A DNA stretch of 64,000 bases from Arminella tubonensis (lineage in GTDB: Bacteria; Pseudomonadota; Alphaproteobacteria; Rhizobiales; Rhizobiaceae): contig NZ_PCDP01000005.1 of NCBI RefSeq assembly GCF_003240585.1, positions 40,004 to 104,003 of the forward strand, in the 5' to 3' direction. Below the pieces are notes generated by a model that worked only from the letters and a program-made list of their open reading frames with translations, ran no database searches and had not been told where the DNA came from. The position numbers and the translations under genes were made by a program. Positions 9,810 to 18,587 of this stretch are shown here, piece by piece. Positions within the stretch are counted from its first letter, which is position 1, and the number at the start of each line of letters is the position of its first letter.

Positions 9810-10379
9810 ATGTCTCTCTATGATCCAAAGACCACCGCGCTCATCTCCATCGACCTTCAAGGCCTAGTTCTCAGCCGGCCGCTCGCACCCCATTCCGCAC
9901 AGCAGGTCGTCGACAATACGGCTGCCATCGCCCGGAAGCTGAAAGCCGACGGGGGAACCGTCGTTTTCGTCACGGTCGGATTCTCCGCAGACTATGCCGA
10001 CGCTGTCAACCAGCCTGTCGACGAAACCACCGTCTTTCCCGAAGGCGGGCTGCCGGCCGCAGCGATGGCGGAGCCGGCCGAAATCGCGGCGATCACCCCT
10101 GACTTCAGAATTCTCAAGCGTCATTGGAGCGCCTTCTACGGCACCGAGCTCGATCTGCAGCTTCGCCGGCGCGGCATCAAGACCATCATCCTGACCGGCA
10201 TTGCCACAAATTTCGGGGTCGAATCGACGGTGCGCGATGCCTACGCGCGCAATTACGCTGTCATCGTCGCAGAAGACGCCTGTGCGACATTCACTCCGGA
10301 GATGCATGATTTTGCTCTCACCCGGATTTTTCCGCGTCTTTCGCGCACACGAAAGACTGACGACATTCTGACGAATTGA
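9810..10379 (+). CDS. isochorismatase-fold hydrolase without the catalytic Cys
   Basis: A 189-residue cysteine-hydrolase-superfamily protein. The conserved Asp is in LISIDLQG (about 13) and the conserved Lys in ILKRHWSAFYGTELD (about 104). At the third position, where nicotinamidases and carbamoylsarcosine hydrolases have Cys, this protein reads TNFGVESTVRDA, with Gly. True isochorismatases (EntB/PhzD) also lack that Cys, so the reaction may be vinyl-ether or ester hydrolysis rather than amide hydrolysis. I chose the ATG at 9810 because AGCC-spaced upstream DNA holds the TetR dyad; the frame is open to 9711 inside the regulator. Probably repressed by the divergent TetR protein. Confidence 0.82.
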   Translation: MSLYDPKTTALISIDLQGLVLSRPLAPHSAQQVVDNTAAIARKLKADGGTVVFVTVGFSADYADAVNQPVDETTVFPEGGLPAAAMAEPAEIAAITPDFRILKRHWSAFYGTELDLQLRRRGIKTIILTGIATNFGVESTVRDAYARNYAVIVAEDACATFTPEMHDFALTRIFPRLSRTRKTDDILTN

Positions 10380-10385
10380 GCCTAA

Positions 10386-10420
10386 TCCCGGCCCGATCGA
10401 AGAAAGCCGTCGGGCCGGGA
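10386..10420 (+). terminator. strong hairpin after the isochorismatase-fold gene
   Basis: Arms TCCCGGCCCGA (10386-10396) and TCGGGCCGGGA (10410-10420) pair perfectly over 11 bp just after the stop codon. No T-tract follows, so it may act as a 3' stabiliser or a rho-assisted terminator. Confidence 0.5.
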
Positions 10421-10532
10421 TGCCATTCTAAACGCCGGCGGCAAAAAACATCGATTCACCCTTATTCGATTTCACGGTAGATTCGATCGCAAATCACTTC
10501 GGCCGCCGCCGGCAGCATTTTTAGGGAATGGC

Positions 10533-11564
10533 ATGAATTTCCGTCTGGCTCGAACCTTTCGCACTCTCACTAGCCTTGCCTTTGCCGCAAGCATCGGCGC
10601 GGGGCTTATCGCCGGCGACGTCGCAGCGCAGCAGGCGGCTCCGACGCCCGGCAGCGCCAAGGCGATCTTCGGCGCAGTGACCTTGCCGACGCAGGGACCA
10701 CCGCAATCGATCGGCTTCTATGCCAAGGGTTGCCTTTCAGGCGCGGTCGCTCTGCCAGCGGACGGACCGACCTGGGAAGCGATGCGCCCATCGCGAAATC
10801 GACGCTGGGGGCGGCCGGAAATGATCGCGCTGCTCGAACGCCTGTCTCAGGATGCGGCCAAATTTGACGGCTGGCCGGGTATCCTTGTCGGCGACATCTC
10901 CCAGCCGCGCGGCGGGCCGATGTCCAACGGTCACGCCTCGCATCAGATCGGGCTGGATGCCGATGTCTGGCTGACGCCGATGCCGAAACGGACACTGACG
11001 CCGGCGGAGCGCGAGAGCATGCCCTTCACATCGATGCTGCAGAAGAACGCGTTCCTGACCATTGATCCGAATGTCTGGACCGACGCGCGCGCCAGGCTCT
11101 TGATGCGCGCCGCGAGCTATCCCCAGGTCGAGCGCATTTTCGTCAATCCCGCGATCAAGAAGAAGATGTGCGATACCTGGACCGGCGACCGCAGCAATCT
11201 TGGCAAGCTGCGCCCGGAATATGGTCATGACTCGCATTTCCACATTCGCATCCGCTGCCCTGTCGGTTCGATCGGGTGCACGCCTCAGGCGCCGGTTGCG
11301 GCCGGCGACGGCTGCGACAAGACGCTTGCCTGGTGGTTCACCCAGGAACCATGGGCAAAGCCGATACCGAAGCCCGGCGTCAAACCGGTAAAGCCGCGCG
11401 AGGTCATGGTCTCCGACCTGCCGCAGGCCTGCAAGGCAGTGCTGAGCGCTCCATCGATCACGTCCGTGAAAGCTGCGACGCTCGGCGGCAAGGCTGGAGC
11501 TGTGCCGGCTCAGCCGATTTCAGGTGCCGAGCCCGACGATTCGCTGCCGGCAACAGAGCAGTAG
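10533..11564 (+). CDS. mepA: penicillin-insensitive murein DD-endopeptidase (M74)
   Basis: A 343-residue periplasmic zinc endopeptidase that cuts D-Ala-meso-DAP cross-links in peptidoglycan. A signal peptide covers about residues 1-30 (LTSLAFAASIGAGLIAGDVAA-Q). The LAS-type metal motifs are visible as SNGHASHQIGLDADVWL (zinc His and Asp) and HDSHFHIRIRCP (second His motif). DISQPRGGPMS is the conserved strand before the first motif. The C-terminal 90 residues are Pro/Ala/Val-rich and unlike the core; rhizobial MepA proteins commonly carry such a tail. It starts 150 bp after the previous gene, so it probably has its own promoter. Confidence 0.92.
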   Translation: MNFRLARTFRTLTSLAFAASIGAGLIAGDVAAQQAAPTPGSAKAIFGAVTLPTQGPPQSIGFYAKGCLSGAVALPADGPTWEAMRPSRNRRWGRPEMIALLERLSQDAAKFDGWPGILVGDISQPRGGPMSNGHASHQIGLDADVWLTPMPKRTLTPAERESMPFTSMLQKNAFLTIDPNVWTDARARLLMRAASYPQVERIFVNPAIKKKMCDTWTGDRSNLGKLRPEYGHDSHFHIRIRCPVGSIGCTPQAPVAAGDGCDKTLAWWFTQEPWAKPIPKPGVKPVKPREVMVSDLPQACKAVLSAPSITSVKAATLGGKAGAVPAQPISGAEPDDSLPATEQ

Positions 11565-11577
11565 GGGCTAATAAAAC

Positions 11578-11599
11578 AGGCGGGACCTCGTGTCCGCCT
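11578..11599 (+). terminator. hairpin after mepA
   Basis: AGGCGGGAC and GTCCGCCT pair with one bulged base and are followed by ATCTTTC, 14 bases after the mepA stop. A modest intrinsic terminator. Confidence 0.4.
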
Positions 11600-11673
11600 A
11601 TCTTTCAAACCGCAATGGCTTGCTATAGAAGGCTGTCAAATCGATTTAATACCTCGGGCGGAGTCGATATTCC

Positions 11674-12048
11674 ATGGCTGGCGGCAAATGCGTTGCGCTG
11701 ATCGCGCATGACGAGAAGAAAGACGCGATGGCGGATTTCGCTCGCCGGAACCAGCATATCCTGGCTAAGTTCCGCATCGTTGCAACCGGGACAACCGGCG
11801 GCCGCGTCCTCGCTGTCTGTCCGGATCTCGATGTTACCCGGTTGAAAAGTGGACCACTCGGCGGCGATCAGCAGATCGGGGCCTTGATCGCCACAGGCGA
11901 GATCGACGTGCTGATTTTCTATGTCGACCCGTTGACGCCAATGCCGCATGATGTCGACGTGAAGGCGCTGATGCGGCTTGCCATCGTCTACGATATTCCA
12001 ATGGCGCTCAACGAAGCGACCGCCGAACGACTGATCACCACACTTTGA
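11674..12048 (+). CDS. mgsA: methylglyoxal synthase
   Basis: Converts dihydroxyacetone phosphate to methylglyoxal and phosphate, a bypass of lower glycolysis when sugar phosphates build up. The protein is 124 residues, close to the alphaproteobacterial norm and shorter than the E. coli enzyme. The phosphate-binding GTTGG (about 39-43), the catalytic Asp in PLGGDQQ (Asp65), and the HDVD segment (His92, Asp95) match the residues known to be essential in the family. It lies directly before glucokinase, fitting control of sugar-phosphate flux. The next gene starts 36 bp later, so the two are probably co-transcribed. Confidence 0.95.
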   Translation: MAGGKCVALIAHDEKKDAMADFARRNQHILAKFRIVATGTTGGRVLAVCPDLDVTRLKSGPLGGDQQIGALIATGEIDVLIFYVDPLTPMPHDVDVKALMRLAIVYDIPMALNEATAERLITTL

Positions 12049-12084
12049 GACCAATCCGCCTCGGCGGCAGACACGGAACCGGCC

Positions 12085-13110
12085 ATGCCAAAGCTCAATA
12101 ACAGCGAAGCCCCCCTGCCCTTTCCTATCCTGATGGGCGACATCGGCGGAACGAATGCTCGTTTCTCCGTCCTCGTCGATGCGTATGCCGAGCCGAAGCA
12201 ATTTCCCAATCTGCATGCTGCAGACTTCAAGACAATAGACGACGCCATCAAGCAGGGCGTGCTCGACAAGACTTCCGTGCGTCCGCGCTCCGCCGTGCTC
12301 GCCATTGCCGGTCCGATCAACGGTGACGAAATCCCTCTGACAAATTCGCACTGGGTCGTCCGGCCGAAGACGATGATCAGTGACCTTGGTTTCGAAGACG
12401 TGCTCATCATCAACGATTTCGAGGCACAAGCGCTGGCGGTGGCCACTCTTTCCGGCGACGCCCGCGAGGCCATCGGGCCGGAACTCGAAACCGTTGTCGC
12501 ATCACGCGCCGTGCTTGGACCCGGCACCGGTCTCGGGGTTGCCGGTCTTGTCCATGCCCAGCACGCCTGGATTCCGATACCGGGCGAAGGCGGCCACATC
12601 GACCTTGGCCCGCGCAGCGAGCGCGACCTGCAGATCTGGCCGCATCTCGAGGCCATCGAAGGCCGGATCTCGGCGGAACAAATCCTTTGCGGGCGTGGCC
12701 TGCAGAACCTTTATCATGCGCTCTGCAAGGTCGACGGCGTCCAGCCGACGTTGAAGGAGCCCGCCGATATCACCACGCACGGGCTCGCTGGCACCGACAA
12801 GCTTGCCGAGGAGACGGTATCGCTTTTCGTCACCTATCTCGGCCGGCTGGCCGGCGACGTCGCGCTGCTGTTCATGGCCCGCGGCGGCGTCTATCTTTCC
12901 GGCGGCATCTCGCAGAAGATCATCCCGGCGCTGAAGAAGCCGGAGTTCCGCGCCGCCTTCGAAGACAAGGCGCCTCACTCCGCAATGATGCGCGCGATCC
13001 CGACCTATGTCGTCACCCATCCGCTCGCAGCGCTCGAGGGATTATCGTCCTATGCGCGCATGCCGCAGAATTTCGGCGTAGCGACGGAAGGCCGGCGCTG
13101 GCGGCGCTGA
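12085..13110 (+). CDS. glk: glucokinase
   Basis: ATP-dependent glucose phosphorylation to glucose 6-phosphate; cytosolic, 341 residues, Glk (PF02685) family. Visible are the N-terminal phosphate loop [13 protein letters not shown] (about 17-29), [29 protein letters not shown] with the catalytic Asp, [13 protein letters not shown], and [15 protein letters not shown] as the glucose-binding segment. [11 protein letters not shown] is the second nucleotide-binding motif. Rhizobia feed the product mainly into the Entner-Doudoroff and pentose-phosphate routes. It follows mgsA closely and is followed by a hairpin (GAGCCGC 13145-13151 with GCGGCTC 13169-13175) before the exporter gene. Confidence 0.95.
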   Translation: MPKLNNSEAPLPFPILMGDIGGTNARFSVLVDAYAEPKQFPNLHAADFKTIDDAIKQGVLDKTSVRPRSAVLAIAGPINGDEIPLTNSHWVVRPKTMISDLGFEDVLIINDFEAQALAVATLSGDAREAIGPELETVVASRAVLGPGTGLGVAGLVHAQHAWIPIPGEGGHIDLGPRSERDLQIWPHLEAIEGRISAEQILCGRGLQNLYHALCKVDGVQPTLKEPADITTHGLAGTDKLAEETVSLFVTYLGRLAGDVALLFMARGGVYLSGGISQKIIPALKKPEFRAAFEDKAPHSAMMRAIPTYVVTHPLAALEGLSSYARMPQNFGVATEGRRWRR

Positions 13111-13202
13111 ACCGCGCTAGCCAAACCGGTCCGAACTCTTTATAGAGCCGCGAAAGCCCATGCCAACAGCGGCTCGCTTGGTTTGAGACAGGAAGCCGAT
13201 TT

Positions 13203-14993
13203 TTGAAATCGCCCGACAGCAAAAAAGTTAGCGTCAACACAGAGACCATCACGGGTATCCTGAAGCGGATCATCGCCGAAAACGGCCGCGACCATATCAG
13301 GGGCTATGCATTCGCAATCGCCTGCCTCGTCGTGGTCTCGCTTTCTACCGGGTTCACCGCCTGGATCATGCGATCGGTCATCGACGAAGCCTTCGTCAAT
13401 CGACGCGCCAGCATGGTCGTGATCATCTGTCTGTCGATTTTCGTCGCTTTCATGCTTCGCGGCTTTGCCAGTTACGGCCAGGCAGTGGCGCTCTCGAAGA
13501 TCGGCAACAATATTGTTGCCCGCTACCAGCGGCGCCTCTACACGCACCTGATGTCGCTCTCCGTCGGCTATTTCAACGAAGCGCGCTCTGCTCATATTGC
13601 AGCGCAGGTCAGCCAGAACGTCGGCGGTATCCGCGACGTTCTCAACCTGACGATCACCTCGACGGTGCGCGATCTTCTGACCTTCGTGACGTTGATCGGC
13701 GTGATGGTCATTCAGGATCCGTTGCTGAGCCTTGCCGTGCTGGTGCTGGCGCCGCCACTGTTATACGCGCTTCGCTATGTCTCCAAGCGCCTGCGCGCTG
13801 CCACGCGTGAATCGATCAACCTCAACAGCCATGTTCTTGGCGCGATGCAGGAAACGATCCAGGGCATTGCCATCGTCAAAGCCTTCACGATGGAAGAGGA
13901 GCTCGATCGCAAGATCAACAAGCTGATCACGGCCGCCGAGGGCCGGGCCAACCGGATTGCGCGCCTTTCAGAGCGAACGGCACCGCTGACGGACAGCTTT
14001 GCCGGTTTTGCCATTGCCAGCGTGCTTGCCTACGCCGCGTACCGGTCGATCTATCAGAATGTCCCGCCGGGCGCCTTCTTCTCTTTCGTCACCGCCCTGT
14101 TGCTCGCTTACGACCCCGCCCGCCGGCTCGCCCGGCTGCAGGTGCAGATGGAGCGTGCCGTCGTCAACGCGCGGATGATCTACGATATTCTCGATATGGA
14201 GCCCCGTCAGCGGGACCTTCCCGACGCCAAGGAACTTGTCGTCACCGAGGCGAAGATCGAGTTCAAGGGCGTGACATTCGCCTATGCGCAGGGCGAAGCG
14301 GTGCTTAACCGTGTCGACTTCATCGCCGAAGGTGGACAGACCACGGCGCTTGTTGGCCCGTCGGGTGCCGGCAAGTCGACCGTAATCAGCCTGATCCCAA
14401 GGTTCTACGATCCGCTCGAGGGGCAGATCCTCATCGACGGGCAAGATATCAGCCACATCACCAAGCATTCGCTACGCCGGCATCTGGCCTATGTATCGCA
14501 GCAGCCGTATCTCTTCGAAGGCACGATCCGCGACAACATCCGCTACGGCCGCCCGGAGGCGACCGATGCAGAGGTCGAGGAAGCAGCCCGGCTGGCATAT
14601 GCGCATGATTTCATCGTTGCGCAGCCCCAGGGATATGACACGGCCGTCGGCGAAAACGGCGTGACGCTATCCGGCGGGCAACGCCAGCGCGTCTCGATCG
14701 CGCGCGCGCTGGTACGCAACGCGCCGATCCTGCTTCTCGACGAGGCGACTTCGGCGTTGGATACGGAATCGGAAGCAGCTGTGCAAAAGGCGCTTGACGA
14801 GGCCATGAGCGGTCGCACCGTCGTCGTGATAGCGCACCGGCTGTCGACTGTTGTCAGAGCCGACAAGATCGTCGTCATGCAGCAGGGTCGTGTTGTCGAA
14901 GAAGGCAATCACGAGACGCTTGCGGTCGCTCGCGACGGCCTCTACGCTCGCCTCAACAACCTGCAGCGGCCGGCAGCATCCAGCCACGGCTGA
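13203..14993 (+). CDS. ABC exporter, fused permease-ATPase (MsbA/lipid-A type)
   Basis: A 596-residue half-transporter that should dimerise in the inner membrane. Residues about 25-310 hold six transmembrane helices; about 340-590 hold the ATPase, with Walker A GPSGAGKST, Q-loop, signature [15 protein letters not shown], Walker B ILLLDEATSALD and H-loop IAHRLS, all intact. Layout resembles MsbA-type lipid flippases, but substrate class cannot be read from sequence alone. The start is TTG at 13203 with AGGAAG 9 bases upstream; no ATG lies nearby upstream, and the first in-frame internal ATGs would remove TM1. The dapB gene starts 39 bp downstream. Confidence 0.9.
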   Translation: MKSPDSKKVSVNTETITGILKRIIAENGRDHIRGYAFAIACLVVVSLSTGFTAWIMRSVIDEAFVNRRASMVVIICLSIFVAFMLRGFASYGQAVALSKIGNNIVARYQRRLYTHLMSLSVGYFNEARSAHIAAQVSQNVGGIRDVLNLTITSTVRDLLTFVTLIGVMVIQDPLLSLAVLVLAPPLLYALRYVSKRLRAATRESINLNSHVLGAMQETIQGIAIVKAFTMEEELDRKINKLITAAEGRANRIARLSERTAPLTDSFAGFAIASVLAYAAYRSIYQNVPPGAFFSFVTALLLAYDPARRLARLQVQMERAVVNARMIYDILDMEPRQRDLPDAKELVVTEAKIEFKGVTFAYAQGEAVLNRVDFIAEGGQTTALVGPSGAGKSTVISLIPRFYDPLEGQILIDGQDISHITKHSLRRHLAYVSQQPYLFEGTIRDNIRYGRPEATDAEVEEAARLAYAHDFIVAQPQGYDTAVGENGVTLSGGQRQRVSIARALVRNAPILLLDEATSALDTESEAAVQKALDEAMSGRTVVVIAHRLSTVVRADKIVVMQQGRVVEEGNHETLAVARDGLYARLNNLQRPAASSHG

Positions 14994-15032
14994 TAGCCAC
15001 GGCAGCCTGAAACGAGACGGTAGACGGACGAC

Positions 15033-15857
15033 ATGAGCGACAATGCGATGAAGCTGGTGGTGGTAGGGGCTGCAGGCCGGATGGGTCAGGCGCTGATCCG
15101 CGCCATCCATTCGACCGAGGGCGCAACGCTGCATGCCGCAATCGCCAGCCCCGGCTCTCTCTTTGTCGGCAAGGACGCCGGCGAGATTTCCGGTCTCGGT
15201 CAGAACGGCATCCCGATCACCGACGATCCGCTCTCAGCTTTTCTGCATGCCGAGGGTGTCATCGATTTCACCAGACCCGCCAGCACCGTTGCCTTTGCCG
15301 GGCTCGCGGCACAGGCGCGTATCGTCCATGTTACCGGGACGACGGGATGTTCAGTTGAGGACGAGGCAAAGATCGAGGCGGCGGCGCGCCACGCCCGCAT
15401 CGTCAAATCGGGCAATATGAGCCTAGGCGTCAATTTGCTGAGCGCCCTGGTCGGGCAGGCTGCACGGGCTCTGTCGCCTGACGACTGGGATATCGAAATC
15501 CTCGAAATGCACCACAAGCACAAGGTCGACGCACCGTCCGGGACCGCTCTGTTGCTCGGCAAGGCCGCAGCGGCCGGGCGCGGCATTGATCTCACTGAAA
15601 ACTCGGTGCGTGTCCGCAACGGCCATACCGGCGCACGGCCAACGGGTTCCATAGGCTTTGCAACGCTGCGCGGCGGCTCGGTGGTCGGAGAGCATTCAGT
15701 TATCCTTGCCGGCGAAGGCGAACAGGTGACGCTGTCCCATAGCGCCGGCGACCGCTCGATCTTCGCACGCGGCGCCATCAAGGCGGCGCTCTGGGCGCGC
15801 GGCAAGAAGCCCGGTCTTTATTCCATGCTCGACGTGCTCGGGCTCTCTTCACATTGA
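15033..15857 (+). CDS. dapB: 4-hydroxy-tetrahydrodipicolinate reductase
   Basis: Makes tetrahydrodipicolinate with NAD(P)H in the lysine and diaminopimelate pathway, so it feeds both protein and peptidoglycan synthesis. The 274-residue enzyme shows the nucleotide-binding VVGAAGRMG (about 10-18), the VTGTTG loop, [11 protein letters not shown], and the catalytic [15 protein letters not shown] signature with its two His and Lys. It sits between an exporter gene and gpmA, 22 bp before the latter, and may share its transcript. Confidence 0.96.
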   Translation: MSDNAMKLVVVGAAGRMGQALIRAIHSTEGATLHAAIASPGSLFVGKDAGEISGLGQNGIPITDDPLSAFLHAEGVIDFTRPASTVAFAGLAAQARIVHVTGTTGCSVEDEAKIEAAARHARIVKSGNMSLGVNLLSALVGQAARALSPDDWDIEILEMHHKHKVDAPSGTALLLGKAAAAGRGIDLTENSVRVRNGHTGARPTGSIGFATLRGGSVVGEHSVILAGEGEQVTLSHSAGDRSIFARGAIKAALWARGKKPGLYSMLDVLGLSSH

Positions 15858-15879
15858 TCCCACTACGGAGGAATATTTC

Positions 15880-16515
15880 ATGAGCGGTACTCTCGTCCTC
15901 GTTCGCCATGGCCAGAGCGACTGGAACCTGAAGAACCTGTTTACCGGCTGGAAAAACCCCGATCTCACCGAACTTGGGATCGAGGAAGCCAATACCGGCG
16001 GCAAGGCGCTTGCCGACTACGGCATCAAGTTCGACATCGCCTTCACATCGGACCTGAAGCGAGCGCAGGATACCTGCAAGATCATTCTCGACAATGTCGG
16101 CCAGCCGGGCCTCGAGACGATCCGCGACCAGGCGCTCAACGAGCGTGACTACGGCGACCTTTCTGGCCTGAACAAGGACGATGCCCGTGCCAAGTGGGGC
16201 GAGGAACAGGTCCACATCTGGCGCCGCTCCTACGACATCCCGCCTCCTGGCGGCGAAAGCCTCCGCGACACCGGCGCCCGCGTCTGGCCATATTACCTGA
16301 CGGAGATCCTGCCGCGCGTGCTCGCCGGTCAGAAGGTCCTGGTCGCGGCCCACGGAAACTCGCTGCGTTCGCTCGTCATGGTTCTCGACCGTCTGAGCAA
16401 GGAACAGATCCTCGCGCTCAACCTCGCGACCGGCGTTCCCATGGTCTACAAGCTCAAAGCGGACTCGACGGTTGCGTCCAAGGAAGTGCTCGGGGACATG
16501 TCCGCGGCGCATTGA
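15880..16515 (+). CDS. gpmA: 2,3-bisphosphoglycerate-dependent phosphoglycerate mutase
   Basis: Interconverts 3- and 2-phosphoglycerate in glycolysis and gluconeogenesis. At 211 residues it is the short form usual in Rhizobiales, about 35 residues shorter than the E. coli enzyme. [19 protein letters not shown] (about 6-24) carries the phosphorylated His. [21 protein letters not shown] holds the acid residue and [12 protein letters not shown] the second catalytic His. A clear GGAGGAA lies 8 bases before the ATG. Confidence 0.96.
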   Translation: MSGTLVLVRHGQSDWNLKNLFTGWKNPDLTELGIEEANTGGKALADYGIKFDIAFTSDLKRAQDTCKIILDNVGQPGLETIRDQALNERDYGDLSGLNKDDARAKWGEEQVHIWRRSYDIPPPGGESLRDTGARVWPYYLTEILPRVLAGQKVLVAAHGNSLRSLVMVLDRLSKEQILALNLATGVPMVYKLKADSTVASKEVLGDMSAAH

Positions 16516-16570
16516 GGGGTTTGCGAGTGAGCGGTGTGCGCCATGCGAGTCATGCAAATCTCGTCTGGCC

Positions 16571-16616
16571 GTCGCCCTCTGTCAGCTTCGCCATCTCCCC
16601 CACGAGTGGGGAGATG
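16571..16616. repeat. Rhizobiales-type intergenic palindromic repeat
   Basis: The spacer between gpmA and phnF contains a CGCCCTCTGTC segment followed by a 9-bp perfect hairpin, CATCTCCCC (16592-16600) and GGGGAGATG (16608-16616). Non-coding units of this CCCTCTG plus CATCTCCCCC pattern are, from memory, scattered in many rhizobial genomes. Here it may also serve as the terminator region between the two convergent genes. Confidence 0.65.
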
Positions 16617-16662
16617 CGGCGCACTTGTTCCCGGCTCAAACAGCCCACCCTCCCTATAAAAT

Positions 16663-17400
16663 TCAATTCTCTATCGTGAACTGAACCCTGTCGGCAGCGA
16701 AGCGGGTGATGGCGTATTGGACCGGCACGCCCGCGAGGTCGGTGTTCATGGCGCGGGTCACCAACGCGATCGCGCCCGGTGACAATTCAAGATCGGCAAT
16801 GTCGGCCGCATCGGCGTGCATGGCGGTGATCTCGGTCGTCGCCCTGACATAATCCGGCAAGCCCATTTCCCGAAAAGCCTTGGTAATCGAACCGGCCTTT
16901 CTGTAGGCCTCGCCGATGCCGGCAAAGCGATCGGCCGGAAACCAGCTTGTGGCACGCGAGACCGGTCGCTTGTCCGCTGTCCCGATCGTCTCGAAGCGGA
17001 TGACATTGGTGCCCTCCCGCAGCTTCAGCCACCGCGCCACCTCGGCGCTCGCCGGTTCCTCTGCCAAATCCAGAAGCAAGCCACGCGCTTCACGCACCTG
17101 ATCGCCGATACCTTGCGAAAAGCGGGTGCGTTTCGAGATGGGGAAATTCAGCTTTTCCTTGCGCTCGATCAAGGTTCCGCGACCCTGCACGGCGCGGACG
17201 ACACCTTCCTGGCCCAATGCGGCAAGCGCACTTCTGACCGTGTGCCGGTTGACGCCGAACTGCAGCGCCAACACCGTCTCCGCCGGTACCATGCCCGTTC
17301 CGTCAAAATCCCCGTGATTGATCGACGCACGAATGCGGTCGGCAATCTGCCGCCACAAGGCGACACCGGTTTGACGCTGTATCTGCTTCTGTCCGACCAT
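16663..17400 (-). CDS. phnF: phosphonate-operon GntR/HutC-family repressor
   Basis: A 245-residue regulator. The winged helix-turn-helix covers about residues 10-75 (LWRQIADRIRASINHGDFDGTGMVPAETVLALQFGVNRHTVRSALAALGQEGVVRAVQGRGTLI); the rest is a UTRA effector domain. It is divergent from phnG with 99 bp between starts, the usual arrangement for PhnF. The gap holds an inverted repeat just before phnG and a PHO-box-like site, so PhnF and PhoB probably act on the same promoter. The effector is likely a phosphonate pathway intermediate or phosphate, but this is not readable from sequence. Confidence 0.93.
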   Translation of the reverse strand: MVGQKQIQRQTGVALWRQIADRIRASINHGDFDGTGMVPAETVLALQFGVNRHTVRSALAALGQEGVVRAVQGRGTLIERKEKLNFPISKRTRFSQGIGDQVREARGLLLDLAEEPASAEVARWLKLREGTNVIRFETIGTADKRPVSRATSWFPADRFAGIGEAYRKAGSITKAFREMGLPDYVRATTEITAMHADAADIADLELSPGAIALVTRAMNTDLAGVPVQYAITRFAADRVQFTIEN

Positions 17401-17412
17401 CCTGCCCCAACT

Positions 17413-17430
17413 GCGTCACACGCTTGTCAT
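17413..17430 (+). promoter_or_regulatory. PHO-box-like site upstream of phnG
   Basis: GCGTCAC (17413-17419) and TTGTCAT (17424-17430) are 7-mers set 11 bp apart, resembling the PhoB consensus of CTGTCAT repeats; a third, weaker CATCACT follows at 17435. A -10-like TATATT lies at 17453-17458, so the box occupies the -35 position, as in PhoB-activated promoters. Confidence 0.6.
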
Positions 17431-17465
17431 CTGCCATCACTATGGATAAGACTATATTGTATGGT

Positions 17466-17483
17466 TGTCTATATCAATAGACA
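17466..17483. promoter_or_regulatory. candidate PhnF operator
   Basis: TGTCTAT and ATAGACA form perfect 7-bp inverted arms around a 4-base centre, lying just downstream of the -10-like TATATT and 17 bp before phnG. GntR/HutC regulators bind such short dyads. A repressor here would block transcription start of phnG. Confidence 0.65.
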
Positions 17484-17499
17484 TTTAGAGGACCGGGCG

Positions 17500-17979
17500 A
17501 TGAATTCAGCACAGAGGCACGAGGTCGCAGCGATGGAAATGCGTGAACGCAAGCGCGTGACCGACTTGCTGGCCCGAGCGGAGCGGGAAGAGCTTGACGC
17601 GGCGTGGGAAGCACTTACCGAAAAGCCGGTGGCGCAACCCGTTCGCGGACCCGAAACCGGGCTTGTCATGGTGCGCGGTCGTATCGGCGGCGGCGGCTCG
17701 CCCTTCAATCTCGGTGAGGTGACGGTGACACGGACGACCGTACGGCTCGCCTCCGGCAAGGTTGGCCACGGGCATGCGCTCGGTACCGACAAGCAGAGGT
17801 CGCGGCTGGCGGCTATCTTCGATGCGCTGTGGCAGGAGCCGGGCACGAAGGATTTCGTCGAGCGGACGATCCTTGCGCCGGTTGCGGAACGCATCGCGGC
17901 GGCAGATGCCAAGAAGGCCGTTGAGACTGCGGCAACCCGCGTCGATTTCTTCACCATGGTTCGCGGAGAAGACAAATGA
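17500..17979 (+). CDS. phnG: C-P lyase core subunit PhnG
   Basis: Part of the cytosolic PhnGHIJ core complex; with PhnI, H and L it transfers the phosphonate to ATP-derived ribose with release of adenine. The protein is 159 residues, normal for PhnG. The MVRGRIGGGGSPFNLGEVTVTRTTVRLASGKVGHGHALGTDK block is the family core. I took the ATG at 17500, after the PhnF dyad; the frame is open far upstream, but that part overlaps phnF. Its stop overlaps the phnH start (ATGA). Confidence 0.94.
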   Translation: MNSAQRHEVAAMEMRERKRVTDLLARAEREELDAAWEALTEKPVAQPVRGPETGLVMVRGRIGGGGSPFNLGEVTVTRTTVRLASGKVGHGHALGTDKQRSRLAAIFDALWQEPGTKDFVERTILAPVAERIAAADAKKAVETAATRVDFFTMVRGEDK

Positions 17980-18584
17980 ATCTGAACACCGAAGCTCTCG
18001 TCGGCGGCTTTCAAGAGCCCGTTTTCAACGCTCAGAGCGTCTTCAAGGCGGCGATGGACGGAATGGCGCGGCCGGGTACTGTCCAGACCGTCGATCTGGA
18101 GATCTCGCCACCGGCACCGCTTGGAGCCGCTGCCGGCGCACTTGGCCTGACACTCTGCGACCACGACACGCCGGTCTGGCTATCGGCCAATCTCGCCAAG
18201 TCCTCGGCGCCGGCATGGCTCGGATTTCACTCCGGCGCGCCGATGACGACTGACAAGCTCGAAGCCCGGTTCGCCTTCTTCGAGGCGAGCGCGATGTTGT
18301 CGTCGTTCAATCAGTTTTCGCTCGGAAGCCAGGAATATCCGGATCGCTCGGTGACGTTGATACTCGAGATCGCAGCTCTCGACGGCGGCAAGGAACTGGC
18401 GCTGAGCGGCCCTGGTATCAAGACCATCCAGATGATCGCACCCGTCGGGTTGCCCGAGACTTTCCAGAGGCTGTGGAGCGACAATCGCGCGATCTTCCCC
18501 AGGGGCGTCGACGTCATCCTGACGGCCGGCCGGCGTTTCGTCTGCCTGCCGCGCACGACCAAAATCACCGCAACGGAGATGTGA
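17976..18584 (+). CDS. phnH: C-P lyase core subunit PhnH
   Basis: A 202-residue structural subunit of the C-P lyase core, required for the first step. Family features are the N-terminal GGFQEPVFNAQSVFKAAMDGMARPG segment, LTLCDHDTPVWLS, and the C-terminal FPRGVDVILTAGRRFVCLPRTTKI, which ends almost every PhnH. The last 20 residues end in the usual ITATEM-like tail. phnI starts 3 bp after the stop. Confidence 0.94.
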   Translation: MNLNTEALVGGFQEPVFNAQSVFKAAMDGMARPGTVQTVDLEISPPAPLGAAAGALGLTLCDHDTPVWLSANLAKSSAPAWLGFHSGAPMTTDKLEARFAFFEASAMLSSFNQFSLGSQEYPDRSVTLILEIAALDGGKELALSGPGIKTIQMIAPVGLPETFQRLWSDNRAIFPRGVDVILTAGRRFVCLPRTTKITATEM

Positions 18585-18587
18585 CCC

